DNA of 47,909 nucleotides. Source: an uncultured Bacteroidales bacterium. GTDB lineage: Bacteria; Bacteroidota; Bacteroidia; Bacteroidales; Bacteroidaceae. Below are positions 7,908-16,448 of this stretch, one piece after another (positions within the stretch are counted from its first letter, which is position 1; the number at the start of each line of letters is the position of its first letter). The notes under the pieces were generated by a model. It had not been told where the DNA came from, searched no databases, and saw only the letters and a list, made by a program, of their open reading frames with translations. A program made the position numbers and the translations under genes. The stretch covers positions 1-47,909 of the forward strand of contig CADBXO010000018.1 of NCBI GenBank assembly GCA_902798685.1, read 5' to 3'.

Positions 7908-9200
7908 TTATTTCCCTGAATTATCCGATGAATCCTTGAAAAATGCTGCAAAAAGCAGCGCAACCACCGCCATATAACCGGCAAATACGAGCCATGCGGA
8001 GCTCCAGTCCGCTGAAGCGGCCTTGAACACGAACCTGTCCATTACAGCACCCGCTCCAATCATTCCTACGGTAGCACCCACTCCGTTAGACATCATCATA
8101 AAGAGTCCCTGTGCGCTGGCGCGGATACCCGCCTCCACATTCTTTTCTACATAAAGGGATCCGGCAATATTGAAGAAATCAAAAGCTATTCCGTAGAGTA
8201 TGCAGCTCAGTATGAGCAACAGAACGCCCGGCATATCGGGAGTACCTATTCCAAAAAGTCCGAACCTGAGAACCCACGCGGTCATGGACATAAGCATCAC
8301 CTTTTTAATACCGAACCTTCTCATGCAGAACGGAACGAGCAGGAAACAGAGAGTCTCCGATATCTGCGAAAGTGAAAGAAGTGCGTTGGAATTCTTTACC
8401 GCGAAAGTATCGGCCAGCGCCGGATTTGCCGAGAATGAATTAAGGAATGTGTTGGCATAACCGTTCGTTATCTGAAGGGCCGATCCCATCAGTATGCAGA
8501 AGATAAAGAAAACTGCCATGTGACGCAGGCGGAACAGGCTGAAGGCACGGATTCCGAATGCATCGGCCACACTTCTCTGTGCCCTCTGTCCACCGGTGGG
8601 ACACTCCGGTAATGTAAGAGAATATCCGCACAGGATAAACGAGAGAACTCCCGAAAGGATGAGCTGGGTATATGAATCCTGCATGTGCACACCTCCTACG
8701 GATATGAAGTTGACGGCAAGCATGCTGCAGATAAAGCCCACTGTTCCGAACAGTCGTATAGGAGGATAATCCTTGACGGGATCCCCACCCGCCCTGGTTA
8801 TTATGCTGTATGACACCGAGTTAGTCAGTGCCACGGTTGGCATAAAGAATACAATGCTCAGGGCGTACAGTGAATACAGAGGACCGAATGAAATATTATC
8901 GGCGCCCATGCAGTAAAGTCCGGCGGAAAGCATGAACGCGCCGGCCAGAAAATGACAGACGGAGAGCAGACGCTGACCCTGAATGAAACGGTCGGCCACG
9001 ATTCCCACAAGCGCCGGCATGAACAGTGACACCACTCCGTTTGCAGCAAAAAACCACTTGATCTGACTGCCAAGACCCGCCTGGGCAAGGTAGCGGCCTA
9101 TTGATATAAGGTAAGCGCCCCAAACGGCATATTCAAGAAACACCAAAATGACAAGTCGGAGCCTGAGTTTTCCACCGATAACAACTGATAACCTGTTCAT
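7908..9200 (-). CDS. MFS transporter, NupG-like nucleoside:proton symporter family
   Basis: A 430-residue protein with about 12 hydrophobic segments. The start (RLVILVFLEYAVWGAYLISIGRYL) and the early segment WFFAANGVVSLFMPALVGIVADRFI resemble NupG/XapB nucleoside permeases. DYPPIRLFGTVGFI and AFDFFNIAGSLYVEKNV are further conserved family-like blocks. NupG-type carriers import nucleosides with protons across the inner membrane. The gene stands alone and converges on the LytTR gene with a 12-base gap and no clear terminator. The MFS fold is certain; nucleoside specificity is inferred. Confidence 0.82.
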   Translation of the reverse strand: MNRLSVVIGGKLRLRLVILVFLEYAVWGAYLISIGRYLAQAGLGSQIKWFFAANGVVSLFMPALVGIVADRFIQGQRLLSVCHFLAGAFMLSAGLYCMGADNISFGPLYSLYALSIVFFMPTVALTNSVSYSIITRAGGDPVKDYPPIRLFGTVGFICSMLAVNFISVGGVHMQDSYTQLILSGVLSFILCGYSLTLPECPTGGQRAQRSVADAFGIRAFSLFRLRHMAVFFIFCILMGSALQITNGYANTFLNSFSANPALADTFAVKNSNALLSLSQISETLCFLLVPFCMRRFGIKKVMLMSMTAWVLRFGLFGIGTPDMPGVLLLILSCILYGIAFDFFNIAGSLYVEKNVEAGIRASAQGLFMMMSNGVGATVGMIGAGAVMDRFVFKAASADWSSAWLVFAGYMAVVALLFAAFFKDSSDNSGK

Positions 9201-9221
9201 AACTTTTTCCCTAATCGGCCG

Positions 9222-9229
9222 CTAAGGTA
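9222..9229 (-). promoter_or_regulatory. -7 box of the NupG-like gene
   Basis: Minus-strand TACCTTAG, a variant of TAnnTTTG, lies 21 bases before the ATG at 9200. Confidence 0.4.
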
Positions 9230-9252
9230 GCACTTAATCGTGAAACATGTGG

Positions 9253-9260
9253 TATCTTTG
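9253..9260 (+). promoter_or_regulatory. -7 promoter box of the DUF3575-barrel-GTPase operon
   Basis: TATCTTTG is a full match to the Bacteroidetes -7 consensus. An ATG at 9247 lies upstream of it and so cannot be the start; the ATG at 9274 is used. Confidence 0.65.
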
Positions 9261-9273
9261 TAAAAAGAGTGCA

Positions 9274-10716
9274 ATGAGGACTATGTTTAGAAAAAAACGG
9301 AAATATCTCTATGTATTCGTGGCAGTTATGGCGCTATTAAACACCATAACTGTCCCTGTATATTCACAGGTGAGATACATATCAGAGAACCTTCTGAAGG
9401 TAAAAGATACTTATGTAAAGCGCATTCTTCCCATCATCGAATCTGACAGTACTTTCGCTGATGCCGACTACACAGAGGTTCACTTCAAACAGAATGATGC
9501 CAACCTTGACATCTTCCACATGAACAACCGTATGGCACTGCGTCATCTGGACAAGATGATCGACTCTCTGGGAATAGACAACATAACCGCCATCGAGATT
9601 GTATCGCAGGCTTCACCTGACGGTATCCTTTCACGTAACATCTGGCTGTCCGAGCACCGTTCCGATGTTATGGTAAGATACATACTCAGCGCCTTCCCCG
9701 AACTCAAGAGCAAGATCTCAATAAACACTGTCACAGAGTCATGGGAAAACCTGGCAAGATACGTTGATCAGGATCCCTATTTGTCCGATGGAATCAAGAA
9801 AAAAATCATAAATATCATCGATTCCGAGACTCTCTCAGTCTATGACAAGAAGGCAAGACTCAAGCACAATTTAGGAAGGGAAGCAAAGGTGGGTGATGTG
9901 TATGACTACCTGCTCACAACCTACTATGCGGTAATCAGAAATTCAGGTGTGTACATCCTCCACAACATCGAGCCCGTGACCGTGGTTGACATAGAGCCTC
10001 TCAAGCCTGAAGTTGAGGAGGCAGAGACCGTTCTCAAGGATACGGTCGTACCTCTGCCCGATCAGCCCGAACCTGTTGCTCCGGCGGAGCCCGTACGCAA
10101 GCGTCCGGTTGTCGCTGTAAAGACCAATCTGCCGTACTACGGATTCTACCGTAAAGACCTTGGTTGGGGTCCGATATATAACGTTGAAATGGAGGTTTAT
10201 CCCACAGAAGAGGGTCGCTGGACATTCCTCGGAGAATACGATTTCCCGTGGCATGTATCCAAAACCTCTCACGAGTGTTTCCAGATTCTCAACCTCCAGC
10301 TCGAGGCTCGCAGATACTTCAAGAAAGCCTCCAACCACTCCGGTCATTATCTCTCAGCTTACCTGGGAGCAAACCTTTATGACATCAACTTTGACGGTCA
10401 GTACGGAAACGGATATCAGGGTGAAGGACTGGGCGGCGGTCTTGGTTACGGTTATGTACTCCCCCTGGGAAAGAAACCGGATACCCGATGGAAACTTGAA
10501 TTCTTCGTCAAAGGAGGTGTTTACGTAACTCTTTACGACCCCTATAGTGCCGGTACCACCCTTCCCACCAAATACTACTATGACTGGTGGGATGATCCCA
10601 AACTGTTCATGCGCCGAAACATGATATTCCGTTGGTTCGGTCCCACGGGAGTCGGCATCGATCTGAGCTACGACCTTATACGTAAAAAGGTCAAGAATAA
10701 ACCCAAGAACTTATGA
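9274..10716 (+). CDS. DUF3575 domain-containing envelope protein
   Basis: About 480 residues, starting MRTMFRKKRKYLYVF, then a hydrophobic export signal ending near PVYSQ. The N-terminal half (to about residue 220) is alpha/beta with IEIVSQASPDGILSRNIWLSEHRSD, reminiscent of the OmpA/MotB peptidoglycan-binding fold. A Pro/Val/Glu-rich linker (VPLPDQPEPVAPAEPVRK) follows. The C-terminal half from KTNLPYYG onward matches DUF3575, a barrel-like family frequent in Bacteroides. No enzyme activity is indicated. It is the first gene of a four-gene operon; its stop overlaps the next start (ATGA). A possible role is a peptidoglycan-linked outer-membrane partner of the two barrels downstream, which is an inference. 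Confidence 0.78.
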   Translation: MRTMFRKKRKYLYVFVAVMALLNTITVPVYSQVRYISENLLKVKDTYVKRILPIIESDSTFADADYTEVHFKQNDANLDIFHMNNRMALRHLDKMIDSLGIDNITAIEIVSQASPDGILSRNIWLSEHRSDVMVRYILSAFPELKSKISINTVTESWENLARYVDQDPYLSDGIKKKIINIIDSETLSVYDKKARLKHNLGREAKVGDVYDYLLTTYYAVIRNSGVYILHNIEPVTVVDIEPLKPEVEEAETVLKDTVVPLPDQPEPVAPAEPVRKRPVVAVKTNLPYYGFYRKDLGWGPIYNVEMEVYPTEEGRWTFLGEYDFPWHVSKTSHECFQILNLQLEARRYFKKASNHSGHYLSAYLGANLYDINFDGQYGNGYQGEGLGGGLGYGYVLPLGKKPDTRWKLEFFVKGGVYVTLYDPYSAGTTLPTKYYYDWWDDPKLFMRRNMIFRWFGPTGVGIDLSYDLIRKKVKNKPKNL

Positions 10717-11993
10717 AAAAGCTTTGCCTTCTTTTAACCGCAGTTTCACTGTCACTGCCTATCCTGGCACAAAAGAATGAGATAATCAAAACCGGTTGGA
10801 ACTTCGGACCGCTTCCCGTTGTGGGATTCGATTCCGATCTTGGTTTCCAGTACGGAGTTTGCTGCGACATATTCAACTATGGTGACGGCACCAACTATCC
10901 GCAGTACAATTACAAGATCAACGTAGAGGCATCAACCTACACCAAGGGTTCAAGCGTACTTCGTACATACGGTGACTTCAAGACCCTCATCCCCGACGGC
11001 AAGCTTTTCTTTGACGTTACCTACTTCAACGCCCCCAAGTTCGGTTTCTACGGATTCAACGGATTTGCATCACAGTATGACCCCAACACCATCTTCCCAG
11101 TCGGACTTCCCGCAGACACCAAATCAGGTTACTATTTGATGTCACGTAACCAGTTCCGTGCAGTGGTAAGCGCTCGCAAGACTATAACAGGAAATCTGAG
11201 TTGGGCTGCAGGTCTGGCCTTCTATCACATCAAGACAGCTCCTCTGGGACTCAAGGATTATGAGGGTCAGTCAACACTATTTGACGCATATAAGATATAT
11301 GACCTGATCCGTCCGAATGAGGAGAACGGAGGTAATGTAACACAGCTGCGTGCCGGTCTGGTTTATGACTCACGCGACCATGACAGCGACCCCACAAGAG
11401 GTCAAAATATTGAGCTTTCACTTGTATACAGTCCCGATTTTATCGATGGAAACGGATACAGCAATCTGGGAATGCATCTTAGCTATTCTCACTTTTTGCC
11501 CGTTTTCACCGACAGATTAACATTCGCATACCGTGCTCTGGTGCAGACCAAGCTCTGGGGTGAGATACCTTATTACTTCACGAACAACATCAACAGCATG
11601 TTCTTCCGCAAGATGTACACCGAGGGTTTGGGCGGCAACGCATCAGTCAGAGGACTTAACCGTAACGGCGTTTTAGCAGACGGATTCCTGATGCTGAATG
11701 CCGAACTCCGTTGGCGTATTTATGACTTCAAGTTCATAAACCAGAACTGGCAGATTGCAACCAATCCGTTCTTCGATATGGGCGAGATCCTGCAGCCCTA
11801 TCGTCTGGAGGAACAGAAGAATCATCCTGACTATTATAATGGTGGAGAGAAAAAACCGCATTTCACCGCGGGTTTAGGTATCAAGCTCATTATGAACCAT
11901 AATATGGTAGTATCATTTGAGGGTGGCAAACCGTTTGACAAGAATGACGGAACCGGACTTTGGACAAATATAGGCTTTAACTACCTGTTCTGA
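10713..11993 (+). CDS. BamA/Omp85-like outer-membrane beta-barrel protein, first copy
   Basis: A 426-residue protein with a signal peptide ending SLPILAQ. The rest is alternating hydrophobic/aromatic strands, ending GLWTNIGFNYLF with a C-terminal Phe, the usual outer-membrane assembly signal. A GLGGNASVRGLNRNG block resembles the conserved VRGF/Y loop of Omp85 barrels, and DSRDHDSDPTRGQNIELSL resembles the DTRD-PTRG strand of the same family. No POTRA domains are present; only the barrel is. It overlaps the upstream gene by 4 bases and is followed after 5 bases by a paralogue, so it forms part of a tight operon. Substrate unknown. Confidence 0.82.
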   Translation: MKKLCLLLTAVSLSLPILAQKNEIIKTGWNFGPLPVVGFDSDLGFQYGVCCDIFNYGDGTNYPQYNYKINVEASTYTKGSSVLRTYGDFKTLIPDGKLFFDVTYFNAPKFGFYGFNGFASQYDPNTIFPVGLPADTKSGYYLMSRNQFRAVVSARKTITGNLSWAAGLAFYHIKTAPLGLKDYEGQSTLFDAYKIYDLIRPNEENGGNVTQLRAGLVYDSRDHDSDPTRGQNIELSLVYSPDFIDGNGYSNLGMHLSYSHFLPVFTDRLTFAYRALVQTKLWGEIPYYFTNNINSMFFRKMYTEGLGGNASVRGLNRNGVLADGFLMLNAELRWRIYDFKFINQNWQIATNPFFDMGEILQPYRLEEQKNHPDYYNGGEKKPHFTAGLGIKLIMNHNMVVSFEGGKPFDKNDGTGLWTNIGFNYLF

Positions 11994-11998
11994 TTCCA

Positions 11999-13303
11999 AT
12001 GTCCCTAAGCCGCCTCCCCGCCCTTATTCTGGCAACAGCGCTCATCCCCTTGAGCGTAAAAGGCGCTGACGGCGACAACTCAACAGTAAAGCAGGGCTGG
12101 TCTGTAAATCCTGTTCCCGCCATGGCATATGACTCGGATTTCGGTCTTATGGTAGGCGGTTTCCTGGACATCAATTATTACGGTGGTCTCTACCCCAACT
12201 ACAAACACCGTATCTGTCTGGAGGCACTCACATACTCCAAGCATGCCAGTTTCTTTATGTTCCAGTATGACTCCAAGTATCTGATACCGGGGTTGAGGAC
12301 ATCGGCCAAGCTTTATTATGATGACAATCCTCTTTACTGGTTCTACGGATACAACGGAGCCGTTCATGACTATGACCCCAAACTCAACACCAACCGTGAC
12401 GCCGGAATAGCCTATTACAGTTATAACCGCCGTTACCTCAATGCCCGGTTTGAACTGGGAGGTCCCGTCCTGCCCTTCCTGGACTGGACCGCAAAATTCT
12501 CATATTGGCATTACTGGATATCTGAACTCAACTGGCCGGGATACGATCAGAGTAACACCCTGTTCCGCTGGTACAAGGAGAACGGACTGATTGAAGAAGC
12601 CGAATCACACGGCGGCGACATACTGGAGTATCAGTTCGGACTTAAGGTCGATACCCGCGACATTGAGGCTACCCCAACCCGCGGAGTCTTTGCCGATGTC
12701 AATATGGCATGGGCGCCCGACATCTTCAAGACCGGATATGACTATCTCAAACTGGCCGCCAGGTTCCGTCATTATGTAAGTCTGATTTCTGACCGTCTGG
12801 TGTTTGCCTACAGTCTGGCCTATCAGGGTGTATTTGCAGGCTACCAGCCGTTCTACACCCAGTCATACATTATGCATTTCAAACCGTCAGACGGACTTGG
12901 AGGTGCCACCACACTTCGCGGAGTTCTGTACAACAGGGTTATGGGTAATGATTATCTGTGGGGTAATTTTGAACTTAGGACCCGCGTAATTGACGCCAAC
13001 ATATTCAAGCGCAGGTTCTTTGGAGTCATTACTCCGTTCTTTGATGCCGGAGCCATACTTGAGCCTTTCCGTTTTGACCATCAGGCACAAGCCCTGGCCG
13101 CCCGTGACAATGTGTCAGCACAGTCCTTCGGCCAGTACCGTTCATCACTTATGAACAAAGTCCGTGAGCTCCACATGAGCGCCGGCTTAAGCATGCAGGC
13201 TGTCATAGATTACAATTTCATCCCTTCAGTAACCTTTGGCATACCTTTTGATGAAAGAGACGGTAAATACGGTCTTTATATGACCCTTGATTATATCTTT
13301 TGA
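11999..13303 (+). CDS. BamA/Omp85-like outer-membrane beta-barrel protein, second copy
   Basis: A 434-residue paralogue of the gene just upstream. Shared landmarks in the same order are KQGWSVNPVPAMAYDSDFG, FYGYNGAVHDYDP, VDTRDIEATPTRGVFADV, DGLGGATTLRGVLYNR, FFDAGAILEPFR and a terminal TLDYIF. A signal peptide ends near SVKGAD. It also lacks POTRA domains. Overall the two copies look similar in architecture but clearly diverged, so the duplication is not recent. The next gene, the GTPase, starts 6 bases after its stop. Two non-identical barrels may form a pair or handle different ligands; this is an inference. Confidence 0.8.
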   Translation: MSLSRLPALILATALIPLSVKGADGDNSTVKQGWSVNPVPAMAYDSDFGLMVGGFLDINYYGGLYPNYKHRICLEALTYSKHASFFMFQYDSKYLIPGLRTSAKLYYDDNPLYWFYGYNGAVHDYDPKLNTNRDAGIAYYSYNRRYLNARFELGGPVLPFLDWTAKFSYWHYWISELNWPGYDQSNTLFRWYKENGLIEEAESHGGDILEYQFGLKVDTRDIEATPTRGVFADVNMAWAPDIFKTGYDYLKLAARFRHYVSLISDRLVFAYSLAYQGVFAGYQPFYTQSYIMHFKPSDGLGGATTLRGVLYNRVMGNDYLWGNFELRTRVIDANIFKRRFFGVITPFFDAGAILEPFRFDHQAQALAARDNVSAQSFGQYRSSLMNKVRELHMSAGLSMQAVIDYNFIPSVTFGIPFDERDGKYGLYMTLDYIF

Positions 13304-13309
13304 CGCAAT

Positions 13310-14551
13310 ATGACTGAAAAAACACCGGTCCTGCTGCTCACCGGTTATCTGGGCAGCGGTAAGACAACCCTTCTGAACCGAATCCTCAGCAACAGCAAGG
13401 GTATCAAGTTTGCTGTAATAGTAAATGACATAGGCGAGGTTAACATCGATGCAAGCCTTATACAACAAGGTGGCGTGGTCGGTATGAATGATGACAGCCT
13501 GGTTGCACTACAGAACGGCTGCATATGCTGCACCCTCAAGATGGATCTTGTTGAGCAACTGCATGACATTATTGCCACTCACCGTTTTGACTATATTGTC
13601 ATTGAAGCCAGCGGTATCTGCGAGCCCGGCCCCATTGCTCAGACCATAGACTCCATCCCCCGTATGGAAGCCAAATACAACAAGGAGGGCATTCCTCAGC
13701 TGGACTGCATAGTTACAGTTGTCGATGCTCTGCGCATCCGTGACGAGTTCGGCTGCGGTGATGACCTTGTAAAGAAAAATATAGGTGAAGAGGATCTTGA
13801 GAATCTGGTTATCCAGCAGATCGAGTTCTGCAACATAGTTCTGTTGAACAAGGCATCCGAGGTAAGCGCCGAGGAGTTGCTGCGCATCCGCAAGGTGGTT
13901 CGCGCCCTGCAGCCCCGCGCCCGCATACTCGAGTGCGACTACGGTGATATTGAACTTGAGAACATTCTCAATACCGGCATGTTTGACTTTGAGCGCGTCG
14001 CCACAAGTGCTACCTGGATCCAGGAGATTGAGAAGCGCGGCGACGAACTTGAAGATGAGCATGAGCATCATCACCACCACGATGACGATGATGACGACGA
14101 TGATGATGACGAGCATGAGCATCATCACCATGACCACGAGCACCACCATCACCACCACGATCATGAGGGCGGTGAGGTCGAGGAGTATGGCATCGGCACC
14201 TATGTATATTACGCGCGTAAGCCCATGGACCTGAACCGTTTTGACTGGTTCGTATCAAAGAAGTGGCCCAAGGGCGTTATCCGCACCAAGGGTATGTGCT
14301 ACTTCACCGATGAGTTTGACATATGCTACCTCTTTGAGCAGGCCGGCAAACAGATGTCACTCAAGAACGCCGGTCAGTGGTACGCTACCATGCCCGAGAA
14401 CCAGCTGGCCAACATGCTTCGCTCCGACCCCACCCTGGCAGCCGACTGGGACGAGACCTACGGAGACCGAATGCAGAAGCTTGTCTTCATCGGCCAAAAC
14501 CTGGACAAGGCCTACATCAAAAAAGAACTGGACGCCTGTCTGGTTGACTAA
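13310..14551 (+). CDS. COG0523/CobW-family GTPase with His/Asp-rich metal-binding segment
   Basis: A 413-residue G3E GTPase. Walker A GYLGSGKTT is at 12-20, the hallmark CxCC metal site (GCICCTLK) is at 70-77, and IEASGICEPGP (98-108) is a switch/Walker B-like region. The CobW C-terminal domain is in the last 120 residues. Between them, residues 249-287 are almost only His, Asp and Glu, a chelating stretch seen in metal-handling members. COG0523 proteins are GTP-driven metallochaperones, often for zinc, sometimes cobalt, iron or nickel. It closes the operon with the DUF3575 protein and two barrels, suggesting that operon deals with metal. The metal cannot be told from sequence. A strong terminator follows. 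Confidence 0.9.
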   Translation: MTEKTPVLLLTGYLGSGKTTLLNRILSNSKGIKFAVIVNDIGEVNIDASLIQQGGVVGMNDDSLVALQNGCICCTLKMDLVEQLHDIIATHRFDYIVIEASGICEPGPIAQTIDSIPRMEAKYNKEGIPQLDCIVTVVDALRIRDEFGCGDDLVKKNIGEEDLENLVIQQIEFCNIVLLNKASEVSAEELLRIRKVVRALQPRARILECDYGDIELENILNTGMFDFERVATSATWIQEIEKRGDELEDEHEHHHHHDDDDDDDDDDEHEHHHHDHEHHHHHHDHEGGEVEEYGIGTYVYYARKPMDLNRFDWFVSKKWPKGVIRTKGMCYFTDEFDICYLFEQAGKQMSLKNAGQWYATMPENQLANMLRSDPTLAADWDETYGDRMQKLVFIGQNLDKAYIKKELDACLVD

Positions 14552-14554
14552 AAC

Positions 14555-14589
14555 AAAAAAGACCGACTCAATCGAGCCGGTCTTTTTTT
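14555..14589 (+). terminator. Intrinsic terminator of the barrel-GTPase operon
   Basis: A-run, then GACCG-A-CTC-AATC-GAG-C-CGGTC, then seven T. It starts 4 bases after the GTPase stop. The flanking A and T runs make it work in both directions, so it may also stop the leftward GGGtGRT gene. Confidence 0.88.
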
Positions 14590-14605
14590 ATCTAATCAGT
14601 ATTGA

Positions 14606-15605
14606 TTACTTCTTAGCTGCGAGGGCCTGAGCTACGTCAACGGCGCAAGCTACTGAGCAACCTACCATCGGGTTGTTACCGATACCCAGGAAGCCCATCA
14701 TCTCAACGTGTGCGGGAACTGAAGAAGAACCTGCAAACTGAGCGTCTGAGTGCATACGACCCATGGTGTCGGTCATACCGTATGAAGCGGGACCAGCGGC
14801 CATGTTATCGGGATGCAGGGTACGGCCTGTACCACCACCTGATGCTACTGAGAAGTAAGGCTTGCCAGCCAGAACACGCTCCTTCTTGTAAGTACCTGCT
14901 ACGGGGTGCTGGAAACGTGTGGGGTTGGTTGAGTTACCTGTGATAGATACGTCAACACCCTCCTTCCACATGATAGCTACGCCCTCACGAACGTCATCGG
15001 CGCCATAGCACTTAACCTTGGCACGGGGACCGTCGCTGTAAGGAATGGTCTTAACGACCTTGAGCTTACCGGTGTAGTAGTCAAACTTGGTCTGAACGTA
15101 TGTGAAACCGTTGATACGGCTGATGATCTGTGCGGCGTCCTTGCCCAGACCGTTCAGGATAACGCGCAGGGGCTGCTTGCGAACCTTATCGGCCTTAGCG
15201 GCAATCTTGATAGCACCCTCGGCGGCAGCGAATGACTCGTGACCGGCCAGGAATGCGAAGCACTGTGTCTTCTCTGAAAGCAGACGGGCAGCAAGGTTAC
15301 CGTGGCCGAGACCTACCTTACGGTCATCAGCAACTGAACCGGGGATGCAGAAGCTCTGCAGACCGATACCGATGTTCTCGGCAGCCTTAACAGCGCTCTT
15401 GTCACCGGTCTTCTCACCCTCCTTGAGAGCGATGGCGCAACCTACAACGTAAGCCCACTTGGCGTTCTCAAAGCAGATAGGCTGAGTCTCCGCTGTCACA
15501 AATCTTGTTAGCCTCTTCAATTGAGGAGATTCCATGCTCCTTGAGAGCAGCGAGGATCTGCTTGATGCGACGATCCTGTGATTCGAATTTCACTTCTCTA
15601 ATCAT
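14606..15605 (-). pseudogene. GGGtGRT-family protein with an apparent frameshift near its N-terminus
   Basis: The main frame (to about 15500) contains TQPICFENAKWAYVVG, GHESFAAAEGAIKIA and the naming motif SGGGTGRTLHPDN, ending in NNPMVGCSVACAVDVAQAL. The likely true start is the ATG at 15605, after a good AAGGAG site. It gives MIREVKFESQDRRIKQILAA and EEANKICDSG, which is the family's N-terminus, but that frame hits TGA at 15470-15468. The two frames would join near 15485-15500, apparently with some codons missing. The ATG at about 15535 in the main frame gives an N-terminus unlike the family. The family's function is poorly known. It is almost always beside a NifU-like protein, as here, suggesting an Fe-S role. 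Either a mutation or an assembly error is possible. Confidence 0.75.
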
Positions 15606-15617
15606 AGTAGTATCTCC

Positions 15618-16319
15618 TTATTCTTTACGGGGGTCAATAAACTTAACTGCACCGGCCTCCTTGCTGAAGCGTCCGTAGGTTGAAGTAACCTTCTTCAGAG
15701 CCTCGTTGGCATCGGTACCCTTCTTGATCTCATCCATGAGCTTACCAAAGTTGATGAACTCATAACCGCAAACCTGATCGTCCTTGTCAAGAGCGATGCG
15801 GTTTACATAACCCTCAGCCATCTCAAGGTAGCGAACGCCCTTGGCCTTGGTGCCGTACATGGTACCAACCTGGCTGCGCAGACCCTTACCGAGGTCCTCC
15901 AGACCGGCGCCTACGATCAGACCACCCTCTGAGAAGGCGCTCTGTGAACGGCCGTATACAATCTGCAGGAACAGCTCACGCATAGCAGTGTTGATAGCAT
16001 CGCAAACCAGGTCTGTGTTCAGAGCCTCCAGAAGAGTCTTGCCCTGAAGGATCTCAGCAGCCATAGCAGCTGAGTGAGTCATACCTGAGCAACCGATAGT
16101 CTCAACAAGAGCCTCCTCGATGATACCGTTCTTGATGTTCAGAGACAGTTTGCATGCACCCTGCTGAGGAGCGCACCAACCAATACCGTGGGTGTAGCCA
16201 GAGATATCCTTGATCTCCTTGGCCTTGATCCACTTACCCTCTTCCGGAATGGGAGCGGGACCGTGCTTGGGACCTTTCTGGACCACGCACATGTTTTCAA
16301 CTTCTTTTGAGTAAATCAT
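15618..16319 (-). CDS. NifU-like iron-sulfur scaffold-type protein, partner of GGGtGRT
   Basis: A 233-residue protein. The segment GWCAPQQGACKLSLNIKNGIIEEALVETIGCSGMTHSAAMAAEILQG resembles the NifU/IscU N-terminal fold. Candidate cluster ligands are the cysteines at WCAP, GACK and IGCSG. NifU-type scaffolds assemble Fe-S clusters and hand them to apo-proteins. This protein lacks the usual IscU C-terminal end and has its own extension with YGRSQSAFSEGGLIVGAGLEDLG. It starts MIYSKEVENMCVV; the internal Met at residue 10 is less likely. The GGGtGRT gene begins 12 bases after its stop, so the two form an operon. The target protein is unknown. Confidence 0.82.
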   Translation of the reverse strand: MIYSKEVENMCVVQKGPKHGPAPIPEEGKWIKAKEIKDISGYTHGIGWCAPQQGACKLSLNIKNGIIEEALVETIGCSGMTHSAAMAAEILQGKTLLEALNTDLVCDAINTAMRELFLQIVYGRSQSAFSEGGLIVGAGLEDLGKGLRSQVGTMYGTKAKGVRYLEMAEGYVNRIALDKDDQVCGYEFINFGKLMDEIKKGTDANEALKKVTSTYGRFSKEAGAVKFIDPRKE

Positions 16320-16360
16320 AAATGGAATATGGTTATTTATGTTGATTTCTTAACAGGATG

Positions 16361-16368
16361 CAAAAATA
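16361..16368 (-). promoter_or_regulatory. -7 promoter box of the NifU-like/GGGtGRT operon
   Basis: Minus-strand TATTTTTG, about 40 bases before the ATG at 16319. It is divergent from the lipoprotein promoter at 16413-16420. Confidence 0.6.
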
Positions 16369-16412
16369 CTCTTTTTTCGTTTTTCTTGAGCAGAACTTAT
16401 GTTATCTTTAAT

Positions 16413-16420
16413 AAATTTGC
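16413..16420 (+). promoter_or_regulatory. -7 promoter box of the lipoprotein-smpB unit
   Basis: TAAATTTG matches TAnnTTTG and lies 28 bases before the ATG at 16449. This rules out the upstream in-frame ATG at 16329 as the start. Confidence 0.6.
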
Positions 16421-16448
16421 AACTGAATATTTGAAATCAGAAACAGCT

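Noticed and set aside
9247-9273. Starting the DUF3575 gene at the ATG at 9247
   Set aside because: The -7 box TATCTTTG lies after that ATG, so it would not be in the transcript.
13508-14258. Long minus-strand and frame-shifted open frames over the GTPase gene, including Met/Ile/Val-rich and His-rich ones
   Set aside because: They arise from the CAT/GAT-rich codons of the His/Asp stretch. The plus-strand GTPase has all family motifs in one frame.
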